DNA of 64,000 nucleotides from Actinacidiphila oryziradicis (GTDB taxonomy: Bacteria; Actinomycetota; Actinomycetes; Streptomycetales; Streptomycetaceae), in NCBI RefSeq assembly GCF_005047355.1, contig NZ_SUMC01000017.1, positions 62,001-126,000 of the forward strand. The letters are read 5' to 3'. Shown one piece after another: positions 50,220 to 58,917 of this stretch. The position numbers and the translations under genes were made by a program. Under the pieces are notes generated by a model that made no database searches, had not been told where the DNA came from, and saw only the letters and a list, made by a program, of their open reading frames with translations. How positions within the stretch are numbered: position 1 is the stretch's first letter; every line of letters starts with the position of its first letter.

Positions 50220-51419
50220 ATGAACGCATGGTCCGACGGATGGTCCGACAACGCGAACTCCCCGCAGCAGCGGCAGCGCACCAGCGAGCCCCCGCTGCCG
50301 CCCGAGATGTCGCCGCGCCGCGCTGCTGCGAGCGGCGCGGGCGCCCTGCCCCGCCAGCAGGGGCGCGCGAGCGGCAGCCCCGGCTATCCCGGCGGCAACG
50401 GCCCGAGCGGGCCGCGCCGACCAGGGGTGCCGGGCAGCCGGGCCCGTAAAGTCAAGATCACGCTGCTGGCCCTGGTCGTGGCGCTGCTCGCGGTCTCGAT
50501 AGGCACATACTTCTGGGCCGACGGCAAGGTGCGCCGTGAGGTGGACCTCAACAAGGTCGCCAACCGCCCGGCGCCGGGCAACGGCACGAACTACCTGATC
50601 GTCGGCTCGGACAGCCGCGAGGGCCTGACCAAGGCGCAGGAGCAGGCCCTGCACACCGGCGCGGCGGCGGGCAAGCGCACCGACTCGATGATGGTCCTGC
50701 ACGTGGGCGGCAACGGGAACACCATGCTGAGCCTGCCGCGCGACTCGTACGTGACCATACCGGCGTTCACCGGCAGCACCGGCAAGAAGTACCCGGCCAC
50801 CACCCACAAGCTGAACACCGCCTACGCGTGGGGCGGCGCCGAGCTGCTCACCCAGACCGTTGAGTACAACACCGGCCTGCACATCGACCACTACGCCGAG
50901 ATCGGCTTCAACGGCTTCGTGAACCTGGTGGACGCGCTCGGCGGCGTGAACATGTGCCTCGACAAGGCGATCAAGGACAAGGCCTCCGGCGCGGACTTCA
51001 AGGCGGGCTGCCAGACGCTGAACGGCAAGCAGTCACTCGCCTTCGTACGCGAGCGGCACCAGGAGGCCACCCAGGACCTGGGCCGGATGCAGAACCAGCA
51101 GAAGTTCCTGTCCGCGCTGGCCCACCAGGCGGCTTCGCCGACCACCATCCTCAACCCGTTCACGCTCTACCCGGTGATCGGTTCCGGTCTTGACACCCTC
51201 ATCGTCGACAAGGACATGTCCCTGTGGAACATCACCTCGATGTTCTGGGCCATGAAGGGCGTCACCAGCGGCGGCGGCAAGTCCATGACGGTGCCGATCT
51301 CCACCGCGAACCTGCAGACGCCGAGCGACGGTGTCGCGGTGAAGTGGGACATGACCAAGGCCAAGCAGCTCTTCTCCGAGCTCAAGAACGACGACAAGGT
51401 AACCGTCACCTCGAACTGA
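50220..51419 (+). CDS. LCP family protein, second of four
   Basis: A 399-residue LCP protein. The Pro/Gln-rich cytoplasmic N-terminus starts MNAWSDGWSDN, a typical Streptomyces LCP beginning that supports ATG 50220 over 50151. TM near residue 80 (ITLLALVVALLAVSIGTYF). LCP domain: YLIVGSDSREGL near 124, TDSMMVLHV, LSLPRDSYVTIP near 172, NMCLDKAIKD with Cys995-type pair (CLD...GCQTL), and DLGRMQNQQKFL near 286. It follows the first LCP gene by 164 bases on the same strand. No clear ribosome site. Confidence 0.88.
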   Translation: MNAWSDGWSDNANSPQQRQRTSEPPLPPEMSPRRAAASGAGALPRQQGRASGSPGYPGGNGPSGPRRPGVPGSRARKVKITLLALVVALLAVSIGTYFWADGKVRREVDLNKVANRPAPGNGTNYLIVGSDSREGLTKAQEQALHTGAAAGKRTDSMMVLHVGGNGNTMLSLPRDSYVTIPAFTGSTGKKYPATTHKLNTAYAWGGAELLTQTVEYNTGLHIDHYAEIGFNGFVNLVDALGGVNMCLDKAIKDKASGADFKAGCQTLNGKQSLAFVRERHQEATQDLGRMQNQQKFLSALAHQAASPTTILNPFTLYPVIGSGLDTLIVDKDMSLWNITSMFWAMKGVTSGGGKSMTVPISTANLQTPSDGVAVKWDMTKAKQLFSELKNDDKVTVTSN

Positions 51420-51478
51420 CCGGGGCAGGTGAAGGGGCAGCGGCGCGGGGCGGGCGGCGGGACTGTGGGGAGTCTCCC

Positions 51479-52833
51479 TCAGGCCCGCCGCCGCAGCCGG
51501 TGCTGCAGAGCCGCCAGCCGCCGCTGCGCACGGAGCGACTCGACGTCCGGCGTGATATCCGCCGCCTCCTTGGCCAGCGCCGCCGCCCGGTCGGTGGCAC
51601 CGAGCTCGAACGCGGTCTCCGCGGCCCAGATCAGGTAGGTCACGCGGTCCCGGGCGCGCCCGGGAGGGTGCAGGACGAGGGCACGGCGGAGCAGGGCGTC
51701 GGCGGTGTCGTACCGGCGCAGCAGGGCGTAGCAGGCGGCGGATTGCGCGGCGTATTCGGCCTCGTCGAAGTACTCGGCCCAGGGGGGCGCGGGCCGGTCG
51801 TCCGCGAGGGACATGGCGGACGCGGCGGCGGAGAGCAGGGACTCGCATTCCACGGCCCGGCCGAGCGCGGCGTGGGCGCGGGCCTGGCGCAGGGCGAGCA
51901 TGGCGGTGACCCGGGGGGCCCGCCCAGGGCGCCGGTGCGGGCGGTGCGGGCGAGGGCGAGGGCTTCGGCGGGGCGGTCGGCGTCGAGGTACTGCAGGCTC
52001 AGGGACTTGAGGATGTTGGCGCCGAGAGCGCGGTCGCCGGCCGCGTGGGCGGCGGAGAGACCGGTCAGTAAGTACCGTTCGGCGGCGGCCTGGTAGCAGG
52101 TGTCCAGGGAGGCCCAGCCAGCCATCCGGGCCAGTTCGGCGGCGACGGCGAAGAGCCGGCGGCCAGTTGGGCCGGAGCCAGCACCGGCGCCGGGACCGGA
52201 GCTTCGCGCGATCAGGTCCGAGACCAGCTGTAACTCCGCGTCGACGACCGTACGGACCCGGCCTCCGCCCAGGGCCCGCGCCATCCGCCGCAGCGCCGGA
52301 AGCCGCTGCTCGAGCCCCTCCACGACCCCGGCCTCCACCTCCCCGCCGCTGTCGGGCGCGCCCGTGTCCGTGAACCAGGTGTCAGCGGCCGGGGAAAGCG
52401 CGAGCCACTCCTCCGCCACGGCCACCGCGGAGCCCTCCCCCGAGACGAGGAAGCCGCGCTGGTCCAGCAGCGCCGCGCCCGCCGTGGCACCGAGCGCGGC
52501 GACGCAGCCCTCCCGGGTCCAGGGGGAGCGCAGTTCGTCGCGTTCGCCGGCCGGGAGCCAGGCGGGCCAGGGCAGGACATCCAATGTGTCGTGCGGGACG
52601 CCGAGTTCGTCGGCGAGGGCCTCCTGGGTCTCGCGGTCGGGGACGACGCCGCGGTGCTCCCAGCGCCAGGCCTTTTCGCGGCGGGCGGACATATTGCCGA
52701 CCCGGCGGGCGACGGCGTCGACCAAGTCCTGATAAGTCCAGCCGCGCTCTGCTCGTACGTAGCTGAGCGGGTGTGCGAGGGGTAGGCGACTGGGTAAGGG
52801 ACTTCCTGCCATGGTGACCCCCGTCTTAGGCAT
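51479..52833 (-). pseudogene. HTH-TPR regulator, frameshifted and carrying a TTA codon
   Basis: The reading frame from ATG 52833 (GGAG 4 bases upstream) encodes an XRE-like HTH (LSYVRAERGWTYQDLVDAVA, then RREKAWRWEHRGVVPD) followed by helical repeats (residues 140-310). At a run of six G (51913-51918, six C on the coding strand), the frame shifts into a Pro/Ser-rich nonsense tail, while natural sequence continues in another frame (MLALRQARAHAALGRAVECE to the stop at 51479). One added base would restore a 451-residue protein. TTA at 52069-52071 is in frame (RYLLTGL), so full translation would need bldA. Sequencing error or true mutation cannot be told apart. Confidence 0.75.
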
Positions 52834-53018
52834 TCAGCTCCGGGCACCTTAGCGCTCGTAAATCACCAGAGTGAAGGATTGCCGACATTCAGGAAGCTAC
52901 AAAGAAGCTACGAAGACGGGGTAGTTGACGCCTGGGTGGCCATGATGACGTTGATCTATTTACATCCGTGCCCCCGCTGACCGCCCCAGCCGCTCCCTCC
53001 CCCACGAGGATTTCAACC

Positions 53019-54812
53019 ATGCCCACACGCACACCCAGCCGCCACCGGGCGGCCGACAGGCCGCCGCTGGGGCGCACGTTCGCCACGCTGCTGGCCGCGG
53101 TCGTCGTCACCGGAAGCGCGGGGCTGTGGGCGGTCGTCTACGTGGCCCCCGAGCGCCGCCGTACGCAGGCGATCTGGGCGGCCGGGACGATCGCCTTCGT
53201 CATAACCGCCGCCGTCACCCTGGCTGTGTACGGACTCCATGCCGCACGCCACTACCGCGACCGCGTCGAGCTGTCCCGTGAGGACGCCGATCGGCTCGCC
53301 GACGAGGCACTGCCCGCCCTCGTCGGTCGGTTGCGCGACGGCGCGTCCGTCGAGACCGCCCTCGCCTCCGTGCGGACGCCCGACAATATTACCCATGTGC
53401 GCATCCTGAAGACGCTCGCCCAGGAGGTCGGCCGCGGTGAACGCATGCGCGCCGCCGCGATGTCCGCGTGCGCGAATGCCGCCGGACGGGTCCAGGCGCT
53501 GGCCACCAGCATGCTCGCCGACCTCCGGGAGATGGAACACCGGCACGACGAGGCGGTCCTCGGCGACCTCCTGCTCCTCGACCACCGCACCGCGCAGGCG
53601 GGCAGGCTCGCCGACTCCATCGCCGTACTGACCGGAGCCCGCTCCGGCCGCCGCTGGACGAAGCCCATCATCATGGAGTCCATTCTTCGCGGCGCGATGG
53701 GCCGCATCGGCGCGTACCAGCGGGTGCGGCTGCACTCCACGAGCTCCGTCGCCGTCGCCGGACACGCCGCCGAGGGTGTCATGCACGCGCTGGCCGAGCT
53801 GATGGACAACGCGACGAGCTTCTCGCCGCCCACCGCCGAAGTCCATGTGTACGTCGAGGAGGTCTACACCGGGGTCGTCATCACGATCGAGGACGGCGGC
53901 CTGGTGATGAGCGACGTCGCACTCGAACGCGCCCAGAAGGCCGTCTCGACCGCGCCGCTGGATCTCACCAGCCTCTCCGGTACGAGGCTCGGCCTCGCCG
54001 TCGTCGGCTGCCTGGCCCGCAAACACGGGCTGACGATCTCCTTCCGGCCCTCCTCGCGGGGCGGCACGGGGGTCGTGATGATGATCCCGCAGGAGCTGAT
54101 CACACAGTCCCGCGAGCCGTCCCGGGCCCCTGGCGGCGCCGTCGCCGAAACGCAGCCCGGGGGTCAGCGGCCGGCGCCGGAGGAGCCCCGGGTCCCCGCC
54201 CAGGGCAGCCGGCGCCCCGTGCCCGCCCCCGCCCCGGCGCCCGCCCCCGCCCCGGCGCCCGCCCCTGCTCCGGCCCCCGTAGCTCCCGCACCCCCCGTCC
54301 AGGCTCGCCGCATCGATCCCCGCAGCGCCCCTGACCCCGACCGTCACCGCGACCGCGACCGCGACAGCGTCGAACACAACTACAGCGGAGCCGAGTTCGG
54401 CGAGAGCGGCCTGCCCAAGCGCCGCCGCGGCCAGACCCTCGCCGCCGCGCCGGACCCGGCCGCACCGGAGTCCGACGGGCAGCGCCCCGCCCAGCAGCCC
54501 GCACGCTCGCCCGGGGACAGCGGTGAGCGCTTCCTCGCCTTCCGCCGCACCGTCCAGGGCACCGCCGCCCCCACCACCGCCCCCGGCAGCGGTGCGCCGC
54601 GCTTCCCGGAAGGCTTCGGCACCGTCGGCGGCGTCGACCCGTGGGCCGACAACACACACGACACGACCGGCCGGAACACCGGCACCGGCTACGACACCGC
54701 TACCGGCGCACACGCTCTCTCCCCGACCCGCCCGGAGGGCTTCGGCACCAGTGGGGCTGTCGTCCCCTGGTCGGACGACCACCACGGCACGAGTGAAAGC
54801 GACAGTGAATGA
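53019..54812 (+). CDS. cvnA: Conservon component A, sensor kinase-like protein
   Basis: A 597-residue protein. Two membrane helices lie at 21-42 and 50-71 with a short outside loop. A helical linker (LLLLDHRTAQAGRLADSI) resembles the dimer region of nitrate-sensor-type kinases but has no clear phospho-His block. The HATPase domain (240-350) has LAELMDNATSFSPP (N box), IEDGGLVM and GTRLGLAVVG. The last 220 residues are disordered, rich in Pro/Ala with APAPAPAP runs and two EGFGT repeats. AGGA precedes ATG 53019; GTG 52968 is an alternative. It heads a five-gene overlapping operon. Confidence 0.88.
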   Translation: MPTRTPSRHRAADRPPLGRTFATLLAAVVVTGSAGLWAVVYVAPERRRTQAIWAAGTIAFVITAAVTLAVYGLHAARHYRDRVELSREDADRLADEALPALVGRLRDGASVETALASVRTPDNITHVRILKTLAQEVGRGERMRAAAMSACANAAGRVQALATSMLADLREMEHRHDEAVLGDLLLLDHRTAQAGRLADSIAVLTGARSGRRWTKPIIMESILRGAMGRIGAYQRVRLHSTSSVAVAGHAAEGVMHALAELMDNATSFSPPTAEVHVYVEEVYTGVVITIEDGGLVMSDVALERAQKAVSTAPLDLTSLSGTRLGLAVVGCLARKHGLTISFRPSSRGGTGVVMMIPQELITQSREPSRAPGGAVAETQPGGQRPAPEEPRVPAQGSRRPVPAPAPAPAPAPAPAPAPAPVAPAPPVQARRIDPRSAPDPDRHRDRDRDSVEHNYSGAEFGESGLPKRRRGQTLAAAPDPAAPESDGQRPAQQPARSPGDSGERFLAFRRTVQGTAAPTTAPGSGAPRFPEGFGTVGGVDPWADNTHDTTGRNTGTGYDTATGAHALSPTRPEGFGTSGAVVPWSDDHHGTSESDSE

Positions 54813-55219
54813 ACCTCACGGACCACAGCCTCGACTGGATGCTGGAGAGTTTGTTGCAGCGGACGCCGGGCACCCGGCACGCCCTGGTGCTTTCCAGCGA
54901 TGGACTCAAGCTCTGCCACACCATCGGCCTCGGCCTGGACCAGGCCGACCAGCTCGCGGCGATCGCCGCGGGCATCCAGAGCCTGGCGCACGGGGCGTCC
55001 GTGGAGTTCGGGGACGGGACCGGCGGAGTACGGCAGGCGATGACGGAGTTCTACGGCGGCATCCTCTTCATCGTCGAGGCGGGCTCCGGCGCACATCTCG
55101 CGCTGATCGCGGCGGAGGACGCCGACCCGGGGGTGGTGGGCCACAACATGAACGAGTTGGTCGAACAAATCGGCGACTACCTCAGCGCCCCGCCGCGGCG
55201 CGCCCCGGGAACCGTATGA
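54809..55219 (+). CDS. cvnB: Conservon component B, roadblock/LC7 protein
   Basis: A 136-residue roadblock/LC7 domain protein, a MglB-like partner that regulates the small GTPase of the conservon. The domain runs from DWMLESLLQRTPGTRHALVL (split at residue 8-27) through SSDGLKLCHTIGL and AAIAAGIQSLAHGAS to LALIAAEDADPGVVGHNM. The ATG overlaps the cvnA stop (ATGA), as does its own end with cvnC. Confidence 0.92.
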   Translation: MNLTDHSLDWMLESLLQRTPGTRHALVLSSDGLKLCHTIGLGLDQADQLAAIAAGIQSLAHGASVEFGDGTGGVRQAMTEFYGGILFIVEAGSGAHLALIAAEDADPGVVGHNMNELVEQIGDYLSAPPRRAPGTV

Positions 55220-55572
55220 ACCGCAGGGCCCCGGACGACGGACCGGAACGGCTGTACACCCTGACCGGAGGACGCAGCCGGGCCGGCCGACGCGCCTTCG
55301 ACCTGGTCACCCTGGTGGTCAGTGAGTGCAATCCGGTGCCCGGCATGCAGTCGGAGCACGCCGCGATCCTGCGGATGTGCCGGCATCCGGTGGCGGTCGT
55401 GGAGATCGCCGCCGACCTGGGACTACCGGTCAGCATCGTGAAGATCCTGCTGTGCGACCTGCTCGACGCGGGCCGGATCACAGCCCGCCATCCGCGCCCC
55501 GCCCCCGTGAAGGCGGGGCTGCCCGACACCGAACTCCTGAAGCAGGTACTCGTTGGACTCCACAAGCTCTGA
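55216..55572 (+). CDS. cvnC: Conservon component C, DUF742 protein
   Basis: A 118-residue DUF742 protein. RLYTLTGGRSRAG opens the domain; VVEIAADLGLPVSIVKILLC forms a winged-helix-like core and LLKQVLVGLHKL the end. Function is unknown beyond membership of the conservon complex with A, B and D. The ATG overlaps the cvnB stop. Confidence 0.92.
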   Translation: MNRRAPDDGPERLYTLTGGRSRAGRRAFDLVTLVVSECNPVPGMQSEHAAILRMCRHPVAVVEIAADLGLPVSIVKILLCDLLDAGRITARHPRPAPVKAGLPDTELLKQVLVGLHKL

Positions 55573-56161
55573 CATGGCCGCCCGCCCTCCGCTGGAGAGC
55601 ACCGCGGACAACGGACTGAAGATAGTGATCGTGGGAGGCTTCGGGGTCGGCAAGACCACGCTGGTCCAGTCGGTGAGCGACATCCGCCCGCTCAGCACGG
55701 AGGAGATGATGACCCGGGCGGGCGAGGGCATCGACGACACCGACGCCGTACGCCGCAAATCCGCCACCACCGTGGCGTTCGACTTCGGGCGGATCAGTGT
55801 GGACGAGCACACGGTGCTCTACCTCTTCGGCGCCCCCGGGCAGGAACGTTTCTGGTTCCTGTGGGACCGCCTCTTCGCGGGCACCCTCGGCGCGGTGGTG
55901 CTGGTCGACACCCGGCGGCTGGCCGACTCCTGGTACGCCATCGACCGCCTTGAGCAGCACGGCCTGCCGTTCATCGTGGCCCGGAACGTCTTCGACGGCC
56001 CCGCCCACACCACGGAGCAGGTCCGCGAGGCGCTGGATCTGCCCGCCGGGATACCGCTGGTCGACTGCGACGCCCGGTCACGGTCCTCCAGCAAGGCGGT
56101 GCTGATCACCCTCGTCCGGCACATCCATGCCCTGTCCGCCGCCCAGGAGGCCCGACTGTGA
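55553..56161 (+). CDS. cvnD: Conservon component D, Ras-like GTPase
   Basis: A 202-residue small GTPase. G1 is VGGFGVGKTTLVQSV near residue 27. The switch II motif reads LFGAPGQERFWFLWD, with GAPGQ in place of DTPGQ as in other conservon GTPases. RNVFDG near 146 stands for NKxD. TTG 55553 starts inside cvnC and gives the family-like MDSTSSD; ATG 55574 just after the cvnC stop is the alternative. GTP-dependent membrane association with CvnA is known for other conservons. Confidence 0.92.
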   Translation: MDSTSSDMAARPPLESTADNGLKIVIVGGFGVGKTTLVQSVSDIRPLSTEEMMTRAGEGIDDTDAVRRKSATTVAFDFGRISVDEHTVLYLFGAPGQERFWFLWDRLFAGTLGAVVLVDTRRLADSWYAIDRLEQHGLPFIVARNVFDGPAHTTEQVREALDLPAGIPLVDCDARSRSSSKAVLITLVRHIHALSAAQEARL

Positions 56162-57405
56162 CAAAACGGCCCCAGGGTGGCTGCCCGGTCCACCAGCTGG
56201 GCGGGGCGCGGTTCCAGCAGAACCCGGCCGAGCTCTACCGGGACATGCGGCGGCAGCACGGCGGTATCGCCCCGGTGCTCCTGGAGGGCGGCGTGCCCGC
56301 CTGGCTGGTGATCGGCTACCGGGAGCTGCACCAGGTCACCAGCAACCCGGCGCTCTTCGCCCGCGACTCACGCCGCTGGAACGCCTGGGGCCGGATCCCG
56401 CAGGACTGGCCGCTGCTCCCGATGATCGGCTACGAGCAGCCGTCGGTGCTCTACACCGAGGGTCCCGAACACCAGCGCCGGGCCGGCGTCATCAGCGACG
56501 CCCTCGGCGGGGTCGACACCTACGAACTGCGTGACCACTGCGAGCAGTTCGCCGACGGCCTCATCGACTCCTTCTGCGGAACCCGCCGGGCCGACCTGAT
56601 CGCTGATTACGCCCACCCGCTGCCGCTGCTGGTCCTCGTCCGGATCTTCGGCATACCCGACGCCGAGGGCCCCGCTCTCGTACAGGCCATCAACGCCATG
56701 ATGGACGGCGGCGAGGACGCCCTCCGGGCGCAGGAGCACCTTCACACCTCGATGCGGCAGCTGCTCGCCGCCAAGCGCCGCCGCCCGGGACCGGACATCA
56801 CCTCCCGCATGGTGCACCACGTCGCCGGCTACACGGACGAGGAGATCACCCAGGACCTGATGGTGCTGATGGCGGCCGGCCACCAGCCCACCGCCGGCTG
56901 GATGGGAAACACCCTGCGGCTGATGCTCACCGACGACCGCTTCGCCGCCTCCCTGTCCGGCGGCCGCCGCAGTATCGGCCAGGCGATGAACGAGGTGCTG
57001 TGGGAGGACACCCCCACCCAGAACTTCGCCGGCCGCTTCGCCACCCGCGACATCCAGATCGGCGGCGCCCGTATCCAGACCGGCGACCTGCTGGTACTCG
57101 GCCTCGCCGCCGCCAACGCCGACCCCCAGGTCCGCCCCGACGCCCGGTCCCTGGCGGAGGGCAACAACGCCTACCTCTCCTTCAGCCACGGCGACCACCG
57201 CTGCCCCTACCCGGCGCAGGAGATCGCCGAGTCCATCGCCAGCGCCGGCGTGGAGGTGCTGCTCGACCGGCTCCCCGATGTCCGCCTCGCGGTGCCCGAC
57301 GACGCCCTGGTCTGGCGCCGCTCCGCGTGGCTGCGCGGACTGTCCGCCCTGCCGGTCGAATTCACCCCCACCCCTGTTGTGGGAAGGGGCGCGGGCTCGC
57401 GCTGA
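56158..57405 (+). CDS. cvnE: Conservon cytochrome P450, CYP157-like
   Basis: A 415-residue P450. The haem cysteine is Cys349 in FSHGDHRCPYPAQ. The K-helix ExxR motif reads Glu279-Val-Leu-Trp282, lacking the arginine. CYP157 enzymes of Streptomyces conservons are known for the same loss (EQSLW in CYP157C1), so this is very likely a CYP157. The I-helix has AAGHQPTAGWMG without the usual acidic-Thr pair. The GTG overlaps the cvnD stop. No ferredoxin or second P450 (CYP154) follows, unlike some conservons. The substrate is unknown. Confidence 0.9.
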   Translation: MTKRPQGGCPVHQLGGARFQQNPAELYRDMRRQHGGIAPVLLEGGVPAWLVIGYRELHQVTSNPALFARDSRRWNAWGRIPQDWPLLPMIGYEQPSVLYTEGPEHQRRAGVISDALGGVDTYELRDHCEQFADGLIDSFCGTRRADLIADYAHPLPLLVLVRIFGIPDAEGPALVQAINAMMDGGEDALRAQEHLHTSMRQLLAAKRRRPGPDITSRMVHHVAGYTDEEITQDLMVLMAAGHQPTAGWMGNTLRLMLTDDRFAASLSGGRRSIGQAMNEVLWEDTPTQNFAGRFATRDIQIGGARIQTGDLLVLGLAAANADPQVRPDARSLAEGNNAYLSFSHGDHRCPYPAQEIAESIASAGVEVLLDRLPDVRLAVPDDALVWRRSAWLRGLSALPVEFTPTPVVGRGAGSR

Positions 57406-57459
57406 GCCATCCCGTGCGCCGGCCGGCCCAGGGCCAGGGTCTGTCGTCCGGAGCCGCCG

Positions 57460-57723
57460 TCAGCCGATCAGATGCGTCGGCATGTTCGTGTGCGCCTCGA
57501 TGACGCTGGCCGCCTGCTCCAGCAATTCGTGCGAGAGATTGGAGCAGGCCCGCGAGGCCGCTATCGACTCACCGATCTGCGGGTCCGGCTCGTCGGCCGG
57601 TGCCCGCCGCGAATAGCCGTGGCCCTTGAGCTGTGGTGCGCCCTGGCCGCCCAGCGACGCGGTGCAGGCGGTGTGGTTGCCGTCCTCCTCGAAGACCAGC
57701 TCTATGTTCCAGTTGTTCCGCAT
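57460..57723 (-). CDS. DUF1876 domain protein
   Basis: An 87-residue protein, with WNIELVFEEDGNHTACTASL at the start, LKGHGYSRRAPADEPDP in the middle and a helical end (LLEQAASVIEAHTNMP). This matches DUF1876, described as dsRNA-binding-like in fold, function unproven. AGAGGTGATC precedes the ATG at 57723. It stands alone, converging on the P450 gene. Confidence 0.88.
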   Translation of the reverse strand: MRNNWNIELVFEEDGNHTACTASLGGQGAPQLKGHGYSRRAPADEPDPQIGESIAASRACSNLSHELLEQAASVIEAHTNMPTHLIG

Positions 57724-57812
57724 GATGGATCACCTCTTGAGGTATCGCGATCCCCGTCTCCAGGATCCGCCCGCCTCCGGCTACCCGGCAAGGGCACTCA
57801 CTCCCCGGGCTC

Positions 57813-57985
57813 AGAGGCCGCGCGAATAGGTGCGGCGGCGTCGCGTGCCGAGCTGTGACATCAGCCGACTCCGTCGGCGGGGGCGCCTGGATGTGTTGTC
57901 GTCGGTGTCGGTCGACGACTCTCCCCCGGACTCCGTCCGGGAGGTGCCCCCACCTTCCTCCGCCCCGCCTATTCGCGCGGCCTCT
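57813..57985. mobile_element. MITE-like element D
   Basis: A 173-bp element with perfect 18-bp terminal inverted repeats (AGAGGCCGCGCGAATAGG, 57813-57830 and 57968-57985). Parts of the interior (GGCGTCGCGTGCC, GTTGTCGTCGGT, GGGAGGTGCCCCCA) resemble element B although the ends differ. Its right end touches the stop codon of the GlsB/YeaQ gene. Confidence 0.7.
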
Positions 57986-58251
57986 TACCGCCGGGAGTCC
58001 CCGAACAGGATCCGGTAGATGATCAGCAGTACCAGCGCCCCGCCGATCGCCGCGCCCCATGTCGGCAGATCGTAGAAATTCTTCGTGATCGGCCGGTCCA
58101 GCACCTTAGCCGACAGCCAGCCGCCCACCACCGCTCCCGCGATCCCGATGAGCGTCGTCCCCACGAGGCCGCCCGGGTCCTTCCCGGGAAGCAGTATCTT
58201 CGCGATCGCTCCGGCGATCAGTCCCAGCACGATCCAGCCGATGATGGTCAT
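57985..58251 (-). CDS. GlsB/YeaQ/YmgE family membrane protein
   Basis: An 88-residue protein with three hydrophobic segments: TIIGWIVLGLIAGAIAKILL, GLVGTTLIGIAGAVVGGWL and AAIGGALVLLIIYRILFG. The GKDPGG turn between the first two is the family signature (transglycosylase-associated). It is stress-linked in several bacteria; no activity is known. GGGAGACGAC precedes ATG 58251. The stop TAA shares a base with the end of MITE-like element D. Confidence 0.9.
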   Translation of the reverse strand: MTIIGWIVLGLIAGAIAKILLPGKDPGGLVGTTLIGIAGAVVGGWLSAKVLDRPITKNFYDLPTWGAAIGGALVLLIIYRILFGDSRR

Positions 58252-58363
58252 GTCGTCTCCCTGCCCTCGTACGGTCCCGTCATGCTGACACCGGAACCTG
58301 GGTAATCCGGGTTCTGGTACAGGCCGGTAGTGGAGCTGTGACGGGACAGTTGCGATGCCGGGC

Positions 58364-58388
58364 CTAGGGCCTGTCCGGCGGATCTGCG
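58364..58388. repeat. Single element-A terminus at the lacI remnant
   Basis: Starts CTAGGGCCTGTCCGGC and matches 23 of 25 bases of the element A end. The opposite end is missing. The CTAG supplies the stop codon of the leftward lacI fragment. Confidence 0.6.
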
Positions 58389-58612
58389 TGGGGCGCCGCC
58401 GTGGAACCGCGGATCTCCAGGGTGGGGTTGACCAGTTGGACCCCTCCCGGGCGGCCCGGCTGTTCCATGCGGTCGAGGAGGCATTGCGCGGCGCGGCGGC
58501 CGACCTCGTAACTGGCATTGTCCACGGTGTTGAGCCAGAGATGGCGGATGCGGGAGAGGTAGGTGTTGTCGTAGCCCACCAGGGACAGGTCGCGCGGGAC
58601 TTCGAGGCCGCC
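58364..58612 (-). pseudogene. LacI-family regulator, C-terminal remnant
   Basis: About 82 codons of the effector domain remain: LEVPRDLSLVGYDNTYLSRI, NTVDNASYEVGRRAAQCLL and VQLVNPTLEIRGSTA, the standard end of LacI/GalR repressors. The DNA-binding N-terminus and most of the sensor are gone. Upstream of about 58612 the sequence belongs to an oxidoreductase fragment on the other strand. No plausible start exists for a product. Confidence 0.75.
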
Positions 58613-58917
58613 TGGAGGTCTGCGGGTCAGCCGGCGCCCGCTTCGTCGGCCTGGACGACCGGGCCGCCATGCCCTCGGCCGAGGCCGGGGAGCGCCTGTC
58701 CTGGCAGCGCTCCACCACCCCGTACGCCAACTTCCTGGAGCGGTTCCACGACGCCTACGCCGCCGAACTGAGCGCCTTCGTCGAGGTCGCCGCCGGGCGG
58801 GCGGACAGCCCGTGCACCCCTGCCGAGGCCCTGGAGGCCCTCTACATCGCCGAAGCCTGCGAGCGGTCCCGCCGGACCGGCGCACCGGTCGACGTCGCCG
58901 CAGTCCGCACGCGGTGA
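58604..58917 (+). pseudogene. Gfo/Idh/MocA oxidoreductase, C-terminal remnant
   Basis: From about 58604 the frame reads RLEVCGSAGARFVGLDDRAA, then SWQRSTTPYANFLERFHDAY and AAELSAFVEVAAGR, closing with EALYIAEACERSRRTGAPV. This is the C-terminal third of an inositol 2-dehydrogenase-like protein; the NAD-binding domain is missing. An internal ATG (58669) could start an 82-residue peptide. The next gene overlaps its stop (GTGA), showing the original operon structure. Confidence 0.75.
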
